This document shows positions 35,764 to 43,263 of a DNA stretch of 64,000 bases, piece after piece. This DNA comes from Chitinophaga pinensis. GTDB lineage: Bacteria; Bacteroidota; Bacteroidia; NS11-12g; UBA955. Location of the stretch: NCBI GenBank assembly GCA_945871905.1, contig CAMBXL010000010.1:18501-82500 (forward strand), written 5' to 3'. Numbering within the stretch: the stretch's first letter is position 1; every line of letters starts with the position of its first letter. The notes below the pieces were generated by a model, which was not told where the DNA came from, searched no databases, and saw only the letters and a program-made list of their open reading frames with translations. The position numbers and the translations under genes were made by a program.

Positions 35764-36461
35764 ATTCCAAATGTTAAGGTTTGACAATCCGCAGATTTAA
35801 AACCAATTTTATTAAGAACTTGAATGAATTTTTCTCCGTCAGGAAAATGTTTAACAGATTCGGGCAAATAAGTGTAAGCGGCATTGTCTTTTGATATAAA
35901 ACGCCCCCAAACTGGTAATATTGTTTGAAAGTAAAAATTATACAATTGTTTAATCGGAAAACTGGTTGGTTTACTAAATTCCAATACGACTAATTTAGCC
36001 CCAGGTTTAAGTACTCTGTATATTTCCGACAAGCCTAATTCTAGATTTTCGAAGTTTCTAACACCGAAACCAACGGTACAAGCATCAAAATAATCATTTT
36101 CGTACAGAAGCTTTTCGCTATCCCCTTTATGAAGTTCTATGATTTGAGACTTTCTTTTTTCCTCAATTTTTTTTCTGCCCATACTCAACATTCCTTCACT
36201 CAAATCAACCCCTATTATTTTAGCTGGATTTAATGTAAGTGCTTCCAATGCCAAATCGGCAGTTCCTGTTGCTACGTCAAGTAATATTTGTGGATGATGA
36301 GGCTTCAATTTAGCTATTGCTTTCTTTCTCCATCCTTTGTCTATCCCTAAAGACAAGAAATGATTTAAAAAGTCGTAACGCTTGGAAATGCTATCAAACA
36401 TCTCCTCAACTTGTTGTTTTTTACTCTTTTCTGAGTTTTGTATGGGTTTAATTGCTGTCAA
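35736..36461 (-). CDS. ubiE: Demethylmenaquinone methyltransferase MenG/UbiE
   Basis: The 241-residue enzyme makes the last methylation step of menaquinone synthesis. The SAM-binding motif LLDVATGTADLALEAL, the GDSEKLLYENDYFDACTVGFGVRNF segment and the C-terminal HFPDGEKFIQVLNKIGFK are family hallmarks. The open frame extends far upstream into the antisense of engB. I place the start at TTG 36461 (L-T-A-I-K-P), about 17 residues before VEEMFDSISKRYDFLNHFLSLG, as in homologues. It heads the ubiE-porT-tgt-lptG run and is divergent from engB over a 70-base gap with overlapping promoters. Confidence 0.9.
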   Translation of the reverse strand: MTAIKPIQNSEKSKKQQVEEMFDSISKRYDFLNHFLSLGIDKGWRKKAIAKLKPHHPQILLDVATGTADLALEALTLNPAKIIGVDLSEGMLSMGRKKIEEKRKSQIIELHKGDSEKLLYENDYFDACTVGFGVRNFENLELGLSEIYRVLKPGAKLVVLEFSKPTSFPIKQLYNFYFQTILPVWGRFISKDNAAYTYLPESVKHFPDGEKFIQVLNKIGFKSADCQTLTFGICSIYTGVK

Positions 36462-36483
36462 TGATAAATTAGTTATACTTTTG
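36452..36483 (+). promoter_or_regulatory. engB promoter
   Basis: TTG (36452-36454), 21 bases, then TACTTTTG (36476-36483), an exact TAnnTTTG. The start point would be near 36490, leaving a leader of about 42 bases before ATG 36532. It overlaps the first codons and the promoter of ubiE on the other strand. Confidence 0.5.
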
Positions 36484-36496
36484 TGAAAACTTACTG

Positions 36497-36504
36497 CAAA
36501 GATA
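36497..36504 (-). promoter_or_regulatory. ubiE -7 promoter element
   Basis: On the minus strand the bases 36504-36497 read TATCTTTG, an exact TAnnTTTG. The start point would be near 36490, about 30 bases before TTG 36461. No good TTTG is seen at the upstream position, so the -33 part is weak. Confidence 0.45.
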
Positions 36505-36531
36505 AGAATTAAATAAAAATTGCCTAATAAC

Positions 36532-37122
36532 ATGAGAGTAGAATTTAAAGGATCCTTTCCTAGCATCGAAACATTACCTAAAAATGACTTGCCCGAATTT
36601 GCTTTTATAGGCAGAAGTAATGTAGGCAAAAGCTCGCTAATTAACATGATTTGCGACCATAAAGACTTAGCAAAAACTTCTTCCAAACCAGGAAAAACAC
36701 AACATATTGTAAGATTTTCTGTTGATAACAAATGGTATTTAGTGGATTTACCAGGGTACGGCTATGCCAAAGTATCCAAAGAATCGAGAGAAAAATTTGG
36801 CAGACTTATTCAAGATTACATTTTGGACAGAGAAAGTTTGTATTGCTTGTTTGTATTAATTGATTCTAGATTAGAACCTCAGAAAATTGACCTTGAATTT
36901 ATGGAATGGCTTGGCGTAAGTGGAATCCCTTTTTGTATCACATTCACCAAAACCGATAAGTTAAAACCATCAGAACTCGAGATTAATGTTAAAAACTACC
37001 AAGAAAAACTTTTAGAAACTTGGGAATTTTTACCAGATATTTTTATTACTTCAGCCGAGAAAAAAGTTGGCAAAGATGAACTTTTAAAATTTATCAATAA
37101 CATCCTTAAAACCTCAAAATAA
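36532..37122 (+). CDS. engB: Ribosome-biogenesis GTPase EngB (YihA/YsxC)
   Basis: The 196-residue GTPase acts in assembly of the large ribosomal subunit. All G motifs are visible: GRSNVGKSSL (G1), the Thr in KPGKTQ (G2), DLPGYG (G3), TKTDK (G4) and TSAEK (G5). The length is normal for the family. ATG 36532 (MRVEFKGSFPS) is preferred to TTG 36520, four codons upstream. It is divergent from ubiE, and about 130 bases without a terminator lie before the FKBP gene, which has its own -7 element. Confidence 0.93.
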   Translation: MRVEFKGSFPSIETLPKNDLPEFAFIGRSNVGKSSLINMICDHKDLAKTSSKPGKTQHIVRFSVDNKWYLVDLPGYGYAKVSKESREKFGRLIQDYILDRESLYCLFVLIDSRLEPQKIDLEFMEWLGVSGIPFCITFTKTDKLKPSELEINVKNYQEKLLETWEFLPDIFITSAEKKVGKDELLKFINNILKTSK

Positions 37123-37228
37123 GAGGCTTTTAAAATACTTAAAACCCTATAATAAAGACATATAAGTCTAAATCTTATTCGTTGAAAAAATAATTTTTTG
37201 ACTTAAAAAAACACGATATAAAAACGCT

Positions 37229-37236
37229 TACCTTTG
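37229..37236 (+). promoter_or_regulatory. -7 element for the FKBP gene
   Basis: TACCTTTG matches TAnnTTTG and lies 16 bases before ATG 37253. The nearest TTTG upstream (37197-37200) is 28 bases away, longer than usual, so the -33 element is unsettled. Confidence 0.45.
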
Positions 37237-37252
37237 CATCGTTTATTAAAAA

Positions 37253-37936
37253 ATGAAAAATATATTAATTCTTGCTATCGTTGCTATCACCATAGCATCA
37301 TGCAATTCGTCTTCTTCAGGAAGTAAAACTATGACCAATCAAGCAGATTCATTTGCTTATGTTTTTGGCGCTAACACAGGTAGAATTTTAAACAACTTCA
37401 AAGTAAAAGAAATCAATTGGGACATTTTCAGATCTGCTGTTGAAAGCGTAATGAAAAACGGTGATACCAATTTATTAATTTCAAAAGAAATGGAAAACCA
37501 AATTGCTATGACGTATTTAAACGAAGTGAAATTTGGAGTAAACAAAACTAAAGGAGCTGAATACATTAAAAACAACGCTAAAAACTACAAATCAGTTGAT
37601 GGTATTTATGTAAAAGAAATAGCTAAAGGCAATGGTGTTAAACCACAAATTACTGATACAGTAATGGTTCATTACACTGGCAAATACACTGACGGAAAAG
37701 TATTTGATTCAAGCATCGGCCGTTCTCCTTTGAAAACAGCATTGAATGGTGGTGCAATCCCAGGATTCTTAAAAGCACTTACAATGATGGAAGAAGGCAC
37801 TAAGTTAGAAGTAATTATTCCATACGAACTTGCTTATGGCAGTCAAGGTAATCAAAACCCATATACAGGCGAAATGAGCATTGAACCTTTCCAAACATTG
37901 ATATTCGAATTAGAACTTGTTTCTATAGCGAAGTAA
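37253..37936 (+). CDS. FKBP-type peptidyl-prolyl isomerase lipoprotein
   Basis: The 227-residue protein has a lipoprotein signal ending at the Cys in TIASCNSS (Cys17), then a helical FKBP_N dimerisation region (about residues 28-105). The FKBP catalytic domain follows, with VMVHYTGKYTDGKVFDSS, GGAIPGFLKALTMMEEG and IPYELAYGS. It helps fold proteins in the periplasm or at the outer membrane by isomerising proline bonds, as Mip/FkpA proteins do. The start is ATG 37253, and a strong terminator follows the stop. It is a single-gene unit, convergent with the DUF2752 gene. Confidence 0.9.
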   Translation: MKNILILAIVAITIASCNSSSSGSKTMTNQADSFAYVFGANTGRILNNFKVKEINWDIFRSAVESVMKNGDTNLLISKEMENQIAMTYLNEVKFGVNKTKGAEYIKNNAKNYKSVDGIYVKEIAKGNGVKPQITDTVMVHYTGKYTDGKVFDSSIGRSPLKTALNGGAIPGFLKALTMMEEGTKLEVIIPYELAYGSQGNQNPYTGEMSIEPFQTLIFELELVSIAK

Positions 37937-37953
37937 TAAGAAAACAATCTTTT

Positions 37954-37989
37954 AAAAAAACCCTTAAGAAAATCTTAAGGGTTTTTTTT
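37954..37989 (+). terminator. Terminator between FKBP and DUF2752 genes
   Basis: CCCTTAAGA (37961-37969) and TCTTAAGGG (37973-37981) pair around AAA, with A residues before and a T-run after. The A/T flanks let it work in both directions, suiting the convergent genes on each side. Confidence 0.85.
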
Positions 37990-38004
37990 ATGCTTGACAA
38001 TAAC

Positions 38005-38271
38005 TTACAAATGAGATAATTGATTGATGTAAGACAACAATACAATTGCTTGAACCACAATGTAAGAAGCAACAATCACTTTTGTACCTTTATTAAACTT
38101 ATAAATCAAGTATAACAATGTATAAATAAACAAAAAGAAAATGGGAAGTAAGGCCGGATATAAGATAAGCGATGACCACAAATCGCCCTCAATCAACTTT
38201 ATAAAACTCCTTTGAAATCCACATCCAGGACATGGAATCCCAATTTGCTCTTTAATGGGACAACTTAACAA
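38005..38271 (-). CDS. DUF2752 membrane protein
   Basis: The 88-residue protein matches DUF2752: LSCPIKEQIGIPCPGCGFQRSFIKLIEGDL carries the conserved CP-x8-CPGCG-x-R motif, and two hydrophobic segments follow. The function is unknown; the cysteines suggest metal binding. The start is TTG 38271, since an in-frame stop lies four codons upstream and no ATG precedes the motif. It follows the small DUF4190-like gene after 12 bases, a pairing seen in Bacteroidota, and the two are surely one transcript. Confidence 0.75.
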   Translation of the reverse strand: MLSCPIKEQIGIPCPGCGFQRSFIKLIEGDLWSSLILYPALLPIFFLFIYTLLYLIYKFNKGTKVIVASYIVVQAIVLLSYINQLSHL

Positions 38272-38283
38272 AAATGCTATTTA

Positions 38284-38637
38284 TTAATTTAACCCTGCTG
38301 AACCTAAACCTGAAGTGATTAACGTTCCTACAAAAATAAAGTAAAGTAGAATTATTAAAAGGTAAACTGCAGACAAACAAAGCCCTACGATAGAACAAAT
38401 TCTACCTGCATTTAAATTTTTATAGCTACCCACAGTGTACATTGAACTATTAGCTTTATACAAGGCCATGTCTTTATTGGACAACACTAAACCGATAATC
38501 CCTAATGCCAATCCAATAATTCCGTAACAAAAACAAGTTACTATTGAGAGAATACCAAGCACTAATACGGCAGTTGAATTTGGCAATATGGTGTTACCTT
38601 TAAATTCTTGATTGTCTAAAATTTGATTTGATTCCAT
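38284..38637 (-). CDS. DUF4190/CCC-motif-like small membrane protein
   Basis: The 117-residue protein has two hydrophobic hairpins: AVLVLGILSIVTCFCYGIIG with glycine-rich LALGIIGLVLSNKD, then AGRICSIVGLCLSAVYLLII. Between them lies a short soluble stretch with SMYTVGSYKNLNAGR. This fits the Bacteroidota CCC-motif/DUF4190 membrane proteins, although the motif here reads C-F-C-Y. No function is known. The start is ATG 38637. A terminator separates it from the 214-residue membrane protein upstream, and the DUF2752 gene follows directly. Confidence 0.7.
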   Translation of the reverse strand: MESNQILDNQEFKGNTILPNSTAVLVLGILSIVTCFCYGIIGLALGIIGLVLSNKDMALYKANSSMYTVGSYKNLNAGRICSIVGLCLSAVYLLIILLYFIFVGTLITSGLGSAGLN

Positions 38638-38652
38638 TGAGAATATTTAATT

Positions 38653-38680
38653 AAAAAAGTCCGCAAGTACGGACTTTTTT
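38653..38680 (-). terminator. Bidirectional-type terminator hairpin
   Basis: AAAAAAGTCCG (38653-38663) and CGGACTTTTTT (38670-38680) form an eleven-pair stem around a six-base loop. On the minus strand it would end the 214-residue membrane-protein transcript before the DUF4190-like gene. Confidence 0.8.
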
Positions 38681-38714
38681 GTTAAATAATTTTGATTTTT
38701 GAAATTAATTAGGT

Positions 38715-39359
38715 TTAATAAACTAATTGCTTTTTGTTAATTGCATACAATACAACGAATAAAACACCAAAAAATCCTAAACCTACAGAACTAATGGCTC
38801 CAATTAAATTCCCTGAATAAATAACCAAAGGCGCTATTACACTAATTGCAGTTCCTAAAACATAAATCCAAAAACCAATTTTTCTCAACTTCCACATCAT
38901 AATTGCCCCTATCAAAGTTAACAATGCCGCCAATATTGAAGCATAAGCATTGTTTTTTATACTTTCTGCATTAATGCCACCCACCAAAGATTTCATCATA
39001 TTAGCTGCAGCTTCAGCCGATTTATTTTCTGCATTAGTTGCAACATCCTCTATTGCTTGTTCTCCTGTCTCCAACATTTCAGCTTCTGTCATTTCAGAGT
39101 TAGTTGAATCTAATATCTCATTAACATCCAATAATGTATCAGATGCATCTTGCATTGAAGTTGCTTCTTGATTATTGCTTGACTCAACCGCTTCATCTAT
39201 TGAGTTTCCCATAGTTTCTATCATCTTAGAAGAAACATCTGCTGTTAATATGTTACTAATATTACTAATTACACCAATTGCACTTCCTATAAAGGTTAAA
39301 ACACATAATACAGTTAAAAAAGTAGTTCTTTTTGGGGTTAAATTTGTTTCTTGTTCCAT
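38715..39359 (-). CDS. Hypothetical membrane protein with acidic helical insert
   Basis: I do not recognise a named family for this 214-residue protein. It has one N-terminal membrane segment (about residues 14-37), an acidic, Ser/Glu/Asn-rich helical stretch of about 90 residues (38-128), and three C-terminal segments (about 135-155, 160-180, 188-208). The ends resemble small four-helix membrane proteins of Bacteroidota; the acidic insert is the unusual part. Start ATG 39359. It is followed by a terminator and belongs to a minus-strand group of three small membrane proteins. Confidence 0.6.
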   Translation of the reverse strand: MEQETNLTPKRTTFLTVLCVLTFIGSAIGVISNISNILTADVSSKMIETMGNSIDEAVESSNNQEATSMQDASDTLLDVNEILDSTNSEMTEAEMLETGEQAIEDVATNAENKSAEAAANMMKSLVGGINAESIKNNAYASILAALLTLIGAIMMWKLRKIGFWIYVLGTAISVIAPLVIYSGNLIGAISSVGLGFFGVLFVVLYAINKKQLVY

Positions 39360-39511
39360 GATATTTATTAATTTTAATAATGCAATAATCTTAATAAATT
39401 TTATAAAAACAAATTATTATTGAAAAACATTCAACTTATTTACTTTCAACAGGTTTGCATTTTAATTATAAACAAGCCTTTTTGTATCACAAAAGATAAA
39501 AAAACGTTTTG

Positions 39512-39519
39512 TATATTTG
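39512..39519 (+). promoter_or_regulatory. -7 element for holB
   Basis: TATATTTG matches TAnnTTTG. The start codon TTG 39527 lies seven bases after it, so the message would be leaderless or nearly so. The closest TTTG upstream (39481-39484) is 27 bases off. Confidence 0.45.
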
Positions 39520-39526
39520 CAACACT

Positions 39527-40660
39527 TTGAAATTTTCAGATATATACGGACACGTTTCTCTTAAGAAAAAATTAGTTGAGCAGGTTAATAACAACAGAAT
39601 CTCACATGCGCAACTCTTTTATGGCAATGAGGGAAGCAATTCGTTACCTATGGCAATTGCTTACGCCCAATATATTAACTGTACTAACAAACAAGAATTT
39701 GACAGTTGTGGCACCTGCCCTTCTTGCAATAAATACCAACAATATATTCACCCCGATTTACACTTTTCGTTTCCCTACATCGTCAGTAAAGCAGATGATA
39801 TCGAACTTTGTGACGACATTCTTCCATTGTTTAGAAAATCACTCATCGAATCCCCTCAACTAACTATTAATGAATGGATTGAAATTGCTAAAATAGAAAA
39901 CAAAACGCTCAATATCCCCATTAAGGAATGTCGTAACATCATTAAAAAACTCTCTTTTAAACCTTATGAAGCTGAGTATAAAGTTGTAATAATGTGGTTA
40001 CCAGAATTTGTAGGAAAAGAGGGAAATGTGTTATTAAAATCCATAGAGGAACCTGCCCCTAACACCCTATTTATTCTTGTTACAGAGAATCCTACCTTAA
40101 TTTTACCAACTATTTTATCTAGAACACAGTTGTTAAAAATCAATCTGTATAGTCGTGAAGAAATAAAGGATTACCTAATTACACAACTTTCTATAGAAGA
40201 ATCTGTATCTAATAATATTGCTTTAATGACAAATGGTAATATCCACAAAGCAAAAATTTTATCAGAAAAAATAGATTATTCCTTTTTGAGTGGATTTAAA
40301 ACCTTTTTAAACGATTGTTACCAAGGAAATTCAACAGCTATGTTCAATTGGGCAGAATCTTTCAGCGAAAAAGGGAAAGACGACGCAAAACATTTTTTGA
40401 ATTATATTCTTGAACTACTCAGATATTCTCTAATTGTGGAACACCGCTCTATATCAACAGAAGTGGCACCTGAGGAAGAAAAAATCATTGTAACTTTATC
40501 AAAACTACTAAATTTAAAGGGCAGAGAGACAATATACAAAGCCATTAATCAGGCGTTTTTTGAAATTGACAGAAATGGAAACTTAAAATTCATTATAATT
40601 AATTTATCTTTGAGCCTTAAAAATAATTTCTTGAGACAGCCTAAGGCTCAATCAAACTAA
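39527..40660 (+). CDS. holB: DNA polymerase III delta' subunit
   Basis: The 377-residue protein is the clamp-loader delta' type. MKFSDIYGHVSLKKKLVEQV is followed by a degenerate P-loop (FYGNEGSNSLP, lacking the GKT lysine), as expected for the non-hydrolysing delta' subunit. The zinc module has four Cys (C-x8-C-x2-C-x2-C, with SCGTCPSC). Then come the sensor region LLKSIEEPAPNTLFILVTENPTLILPTILSR and a C-terminal helical collar domain. TTG 39527 is chosen because MKFSDI is the normal start; the upstream TTG 39509 would lie inside the -7 box. ricT follows 14 bases later. Confidence 0.88.
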   Translation: MKFSDIYGHVSLKKKLVEQVNNNRISHAQLFYGNEGSNSLPMAIAYAQYINCTNKQEFDSCGTCPSCNKYQQYIHPDLHFSFPYIVSKADDIELCDDILPLFRKSLIESPQLTINEWIEIAKIENKTLNIPIKECRNIIKKLSFKPYEAEYKVVIMWLPEFVGKEGNVLLKSIEEPAPNTLFILVTENPTLILPTILSRTQLLKINLYSREEIKDYLITQLSIEESVSNNIALMTNGNIHKAKILSEKIDYSFLSGFKTFLNDCYQGNSTAMFNWAESFSEKGKDDAKHFLNYILELLRYSLIVEHRSISTEVAPEEEKIIVTLSKLLNLKGRETIYKAINQAFFEIDRNGNLKFIIINLSLSLKNNFLRQPKAQSN

Positions 40661-40674
40661 AATATATATACAAA

Positions 40675-41835
40675 ATGGGATGTGGAAGTTGTGGTACTTC
40701 AGGGGGATGTTCTCCCAAAGGGTGCAAAAGTAATGGAACTTGCGGTACAAGTGGATGCAATAAATTAAACGTGTACAATTGGCTTAGCGATACTGCTATG
40801 CCTGATAATTATAAACCTTTCGACATTATTGAAATTCGATTTAAAGGAAGCAGAAAGGAATTTTATAGAAATTCTAATAACTTAGAACTTTATACTGGCG
40901 ATGCAGTTGTTGTGGATTCTGACATGGGTTATGATGTTGGTCACGTATCATTGGCAGGGGAATTAGTTCGCCTTCAACTTAAAAAGCGTGGTATCAAGGA
41001 AAATGCAGAATCGATAAGAAATATCCAAAGAAAAGCGCACGATAAGGACACCGAAAAATACCAAGAAGCAAAATTCAGAGAAGGAAAAGTATTAGAAAGA
41101 GCAAGAACTATTGCCATTCAACTTAAGCTTGAAATGAAACTAAGCGATATTGAAATTCAAGGTGATAACAAAAAAGTTATTTTCTTTTATACGGCAGAAA
41201 GTCGCGTAGATTTCAGGGAATTAATAAAACGATTTGCCGACGAATTTAAGTTACGTATAGAAATGAGACAAATAGGTTACCGTGAGGAAGCTTCAAGACT
41301 AGGCGGCATAGGCAGTTGTGGAAGAGAATTGTGTTGTAGTACGTGGCTTACTGATTTTAAAATGGTGAACACTTCTGCTGCTCGTTTTCAAAACCTGTCT
41401 ATCAACATGCTTAAACTTTCGGGTCAATGCGGTAAACTAAAATGCTGCTTAAACTATGAGTTAGATACTTATATGGATGCATTGGAAGAGTTCCCTAAAT
41501 CAAAAACCGTAAGATTAGACACGGTAATGGGGGCTGCATTCATGATAAAAACAGATATTTTAAAAAGATTGGCTTGGTTTAGTTACGAAGAAAAAAATTC
41601 ATGGATTTGTATCCCTCTTGCCAAAGTTAATGAATATTTAAAAATGAATGCCAATGGTCAAAAAGCACCTGAATTGGTTGGGGAAATAATAGAACCTAAA
41701 ACGCAAGAAGATATTGACTCTAAAAACGATGCAAATTTAGATTTAGTTAGTGAAGATATTACCCGTTTAGACCAAAAAGCTAAGAAGAAAAAGAAGAAGA
41801 AAAAACCAACTTTTAATCAGCCAAAGAGCAATTAA
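40675..41835 (+). CDS. ricT: RicT/YaaT (PSP1 domain) regulatory protein
   Basis: The 386-residue protein begins with a Cys/Gly-rich head of about 30 residues (MGCGSCGTSGGCSPKGCK...). The PSP1 domain follows, with FRELIKRFADEFKLRIEMRQIGYREEA and then the cysteines of LGGIGSCGRELCCSTWL and GQCGKLKCCLNYE. In Bacillus the RicAFT complex carries Fe-S clusters and steers RNase Y; RNase Y is encoded at 52 kb here, but RicA and RicF are not in the window. The C-terminus has a run of eight or more lysines. Start ATG 40675; it shares TTAA with the convergent gene's stop. Confidence 0.88.
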   Translation: MGCGSCGTSGGCSPKGCKSNGTCGTSGCNKLNVYNWLSDTAMPDNYKPFDIIEIRFKGSRKEFYRNSNNLELYTGDAVVVDSDMGYDVGHVSLAGELVRLQLKKRGIKENAESIRNIQRKAHDKDTEKYQEAKFREGKVLERARTIAIQLKLEMKLSDIEIQGDNKKVIFFYTAESRVDFRELIKRFADEFKLRIEMRQIGYREEASRLGGIGSCGRELCCSTWLTDFKMVNTSAARFQNLSINMLKLSGQCGKLKCCLNYELDTYMDALEEFPKSKTVRLDTVMGAAFMIKTDILKRLAWFSYEEKNSWICIPLAKVNEYLKMNANGQKAPELVGEIIEPKTQEDIDSKNDANLDLVSEDITRLDQKAKKKKKKKKPTFNQPKSN

Positions 41836-42485
41836 AATCGATAACCCACATTGACTCCCAAAATAAAAGTGGGGAACAAAGCTTCCTTTTCAAAGAAAAA
41901 CCCGTTTCTGTATGTATTCTGACGAATATCTATAGGAGTGTCATACCTTGAATAAGTTAAACCTAAACCGTACTTTAACTCAAAATACAAACCATCAATG
42001 ACATTAAATTGATGAAAACGTTCAAGAGTCAATGCATTCCTCAGCAATTTAAACCGTCTAACTTCATACTCAAAATATTGACCATTGGTACTCAAACCAG
42101 GCATGTTTTTTTGGACTTTTAAGTATCCATCAATATTGGTATGCAAATAATTGTAACCAAATGAAAAACCCGAAAACCTTGTTAGTGTTTTTCTGTTATA
42201 AATAGCGTATTTTAAGCCTGAGTAAAACCCACTTACACGCCTATTTTCTTGTGTTAGGTTTGACCTATAATTATAACCCAACTCCACTACAACATGGTGG
42301 GTTCTATCGAAATCATCAAAAAAATTATAATCATAACTACCCTTAATGGTGGGAAGTGTAATTAATGATTGATCAAAAATATATAAACTTACTCTGTGCT
42401 TGTCTCTCAACTCCAACTCACTTTGCCCTTCGACATTTTCGAGAGACAAAATCAAAATAAAACAAAATAGGAATTTATTAGGCAC
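41832..42485 (-). CDS. Putative outer-membrane beta-barrel protein
   Basis: I do not recognise a named family. The 217-residue protein has a signal peptide (about residues 1-20, ending VEG-Q) and then alternating polar/aromatic strands throughout (HHVVVELGYNYRS, FSGFSFGYNYLH, FELKYGLGLTYSR). It ends FILGVNVGYRF, with the terminal Phe typical of barrel proteins inserted by the Bam machinery. The start appears to be GTG 42485, six bases after the upstream LVIVD stop. It is third in a run with two LVIVD lipoproteins and probably shares their location. The two convergent stop codons share TTAA. Confidence 0.65.
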   Translation of the reverse strand: MPNKFLFCFILILSLENVEGQSELELRDKHRVSLYIFDQSLITLPTIKGSYDYNFFDDFDRTHHVVVELGYNYRSNLTQENRRVSGFYSGLKYAIYNRKTLTRFSGFSFGYNYLHTNIDGYLKVQKNMPGLSTNGQYFEYEVRRFKLLRNALTLERFHQFNVIDGLYFELKYGLGLTYSRYDTPIDIRQNTYRNGFFFEKEALFPTFILGVNVGYRF

Positions 42486-42491
42486 GAAAAA

Positions 42492-43244
42492 TTAATTTTT
42501 CCCGATTTTAGAAACAAGTTTTAGGTCCAAAGGATTTGTGCAATCCAATTGATAAACGCCATCTTTACCCGTTACGGTTAATATATTACCATTTTTAATA
42601 ACATCAAAGGCATCTATTCCGGCAAAAGTTTCTAAAACCCTTGCATTATAAATATTGGCAACATCCAAAACTTTTAAACCTGCATTACCATCACACAAGT
42701 ACAAATAAGTTCCATCTATCGTCAATCCTTTAGGATTATTAAAGTTATACATCTTTAATAATTGAGGATTATATATATCTGAAATATCAATCATTTCAAG
42801 TTGATTAACTCCTCTGCCGCATTGATTTCCTGTACTTAAAGTCACATAAGCTATATTGCCTTGAACAACAACAGGGTCGCAACTTACTATATGAGAATAA
42901 GTGCTGATATAACTAGGGATACTAGGATTACTAAGCGAATAAATTAACATTCCGTTTTGAGTTCCGAAAAATAGGTATTCTCCATATGGGAAAATAGTTT
43001 CAACGGCAGTATTATTTAAATCAATAGTTCTTAAAAACAAAGGTTTAGAGGCAACACTCACATCATAAACTTGCAAAAACTGCTTTTCTACAACATATAA
43101 ATATTGCTTATGAAAGGTAAACTTTGCCATAGAACCTCCAATTCCGGTGGTGTTACCGCCATCACTTGAGGACAATTCCGAACCCTCTTTTTGACAAGAA
43201 CCTATCAAAAGAATGAGTGAGAAGAATAATAAATATTTTTTCAT
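42492..43244 (-). CDS. LVIVD-repeat lipoprotein
   Basis: The 250-residue protein has a lipoprotein signal (MKKYLLFFSLILLIGSC, Cys17). Five or so beta-propeller-like repeats follow, of the LVIVD type: YLYVVEKQFLQVYDVS, LFFGTQNGMLIYSLS, QLEMIDISDIYNPQLL, YLYLCDGNAGLKVLDV and the final DGVYQLDC. Such repeats form surface beta-propellers in Bacteroidota; ligands are unknown. Start ATG 43244, 19 bases after the preceding gene. The pattern suggests an outer-membrane lipoprotein acting with its neighbours. Confidence 0.8.
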   Translation of the reverse strand: MKKYLLFFSLILLIGSCQKEGSELSSSDGGNTTGIGGSMAKFTFHKQYLYVVEKQFLQVYDVSVASKPLFLRTIDLNNTAVETIFPYGEYLFFGTQNGMLIYSLSNPSIPSYISTYSHIVSCDPVVVQGNIAYVTLSTGNQCGRGVNQLEMIDISDIYNPQLLKMYNFNNPKGLTIDGTYLYLCDGNAGLKVLDVANIYNARVLETFAGIDAFDVIKNGNILTVTGKDGVYQLDCTNPLDLKLVSKIGKN

Positions 43245-43263
43245 ATTGAATTAATTAATTGAT

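Noticed and set aside
36462..36731. Upstream extension of the ubiE frame by 90 residues
   Set aside because: It is antisense to engB and precedes the normal N-terminus; homologues start near TTG 36461.
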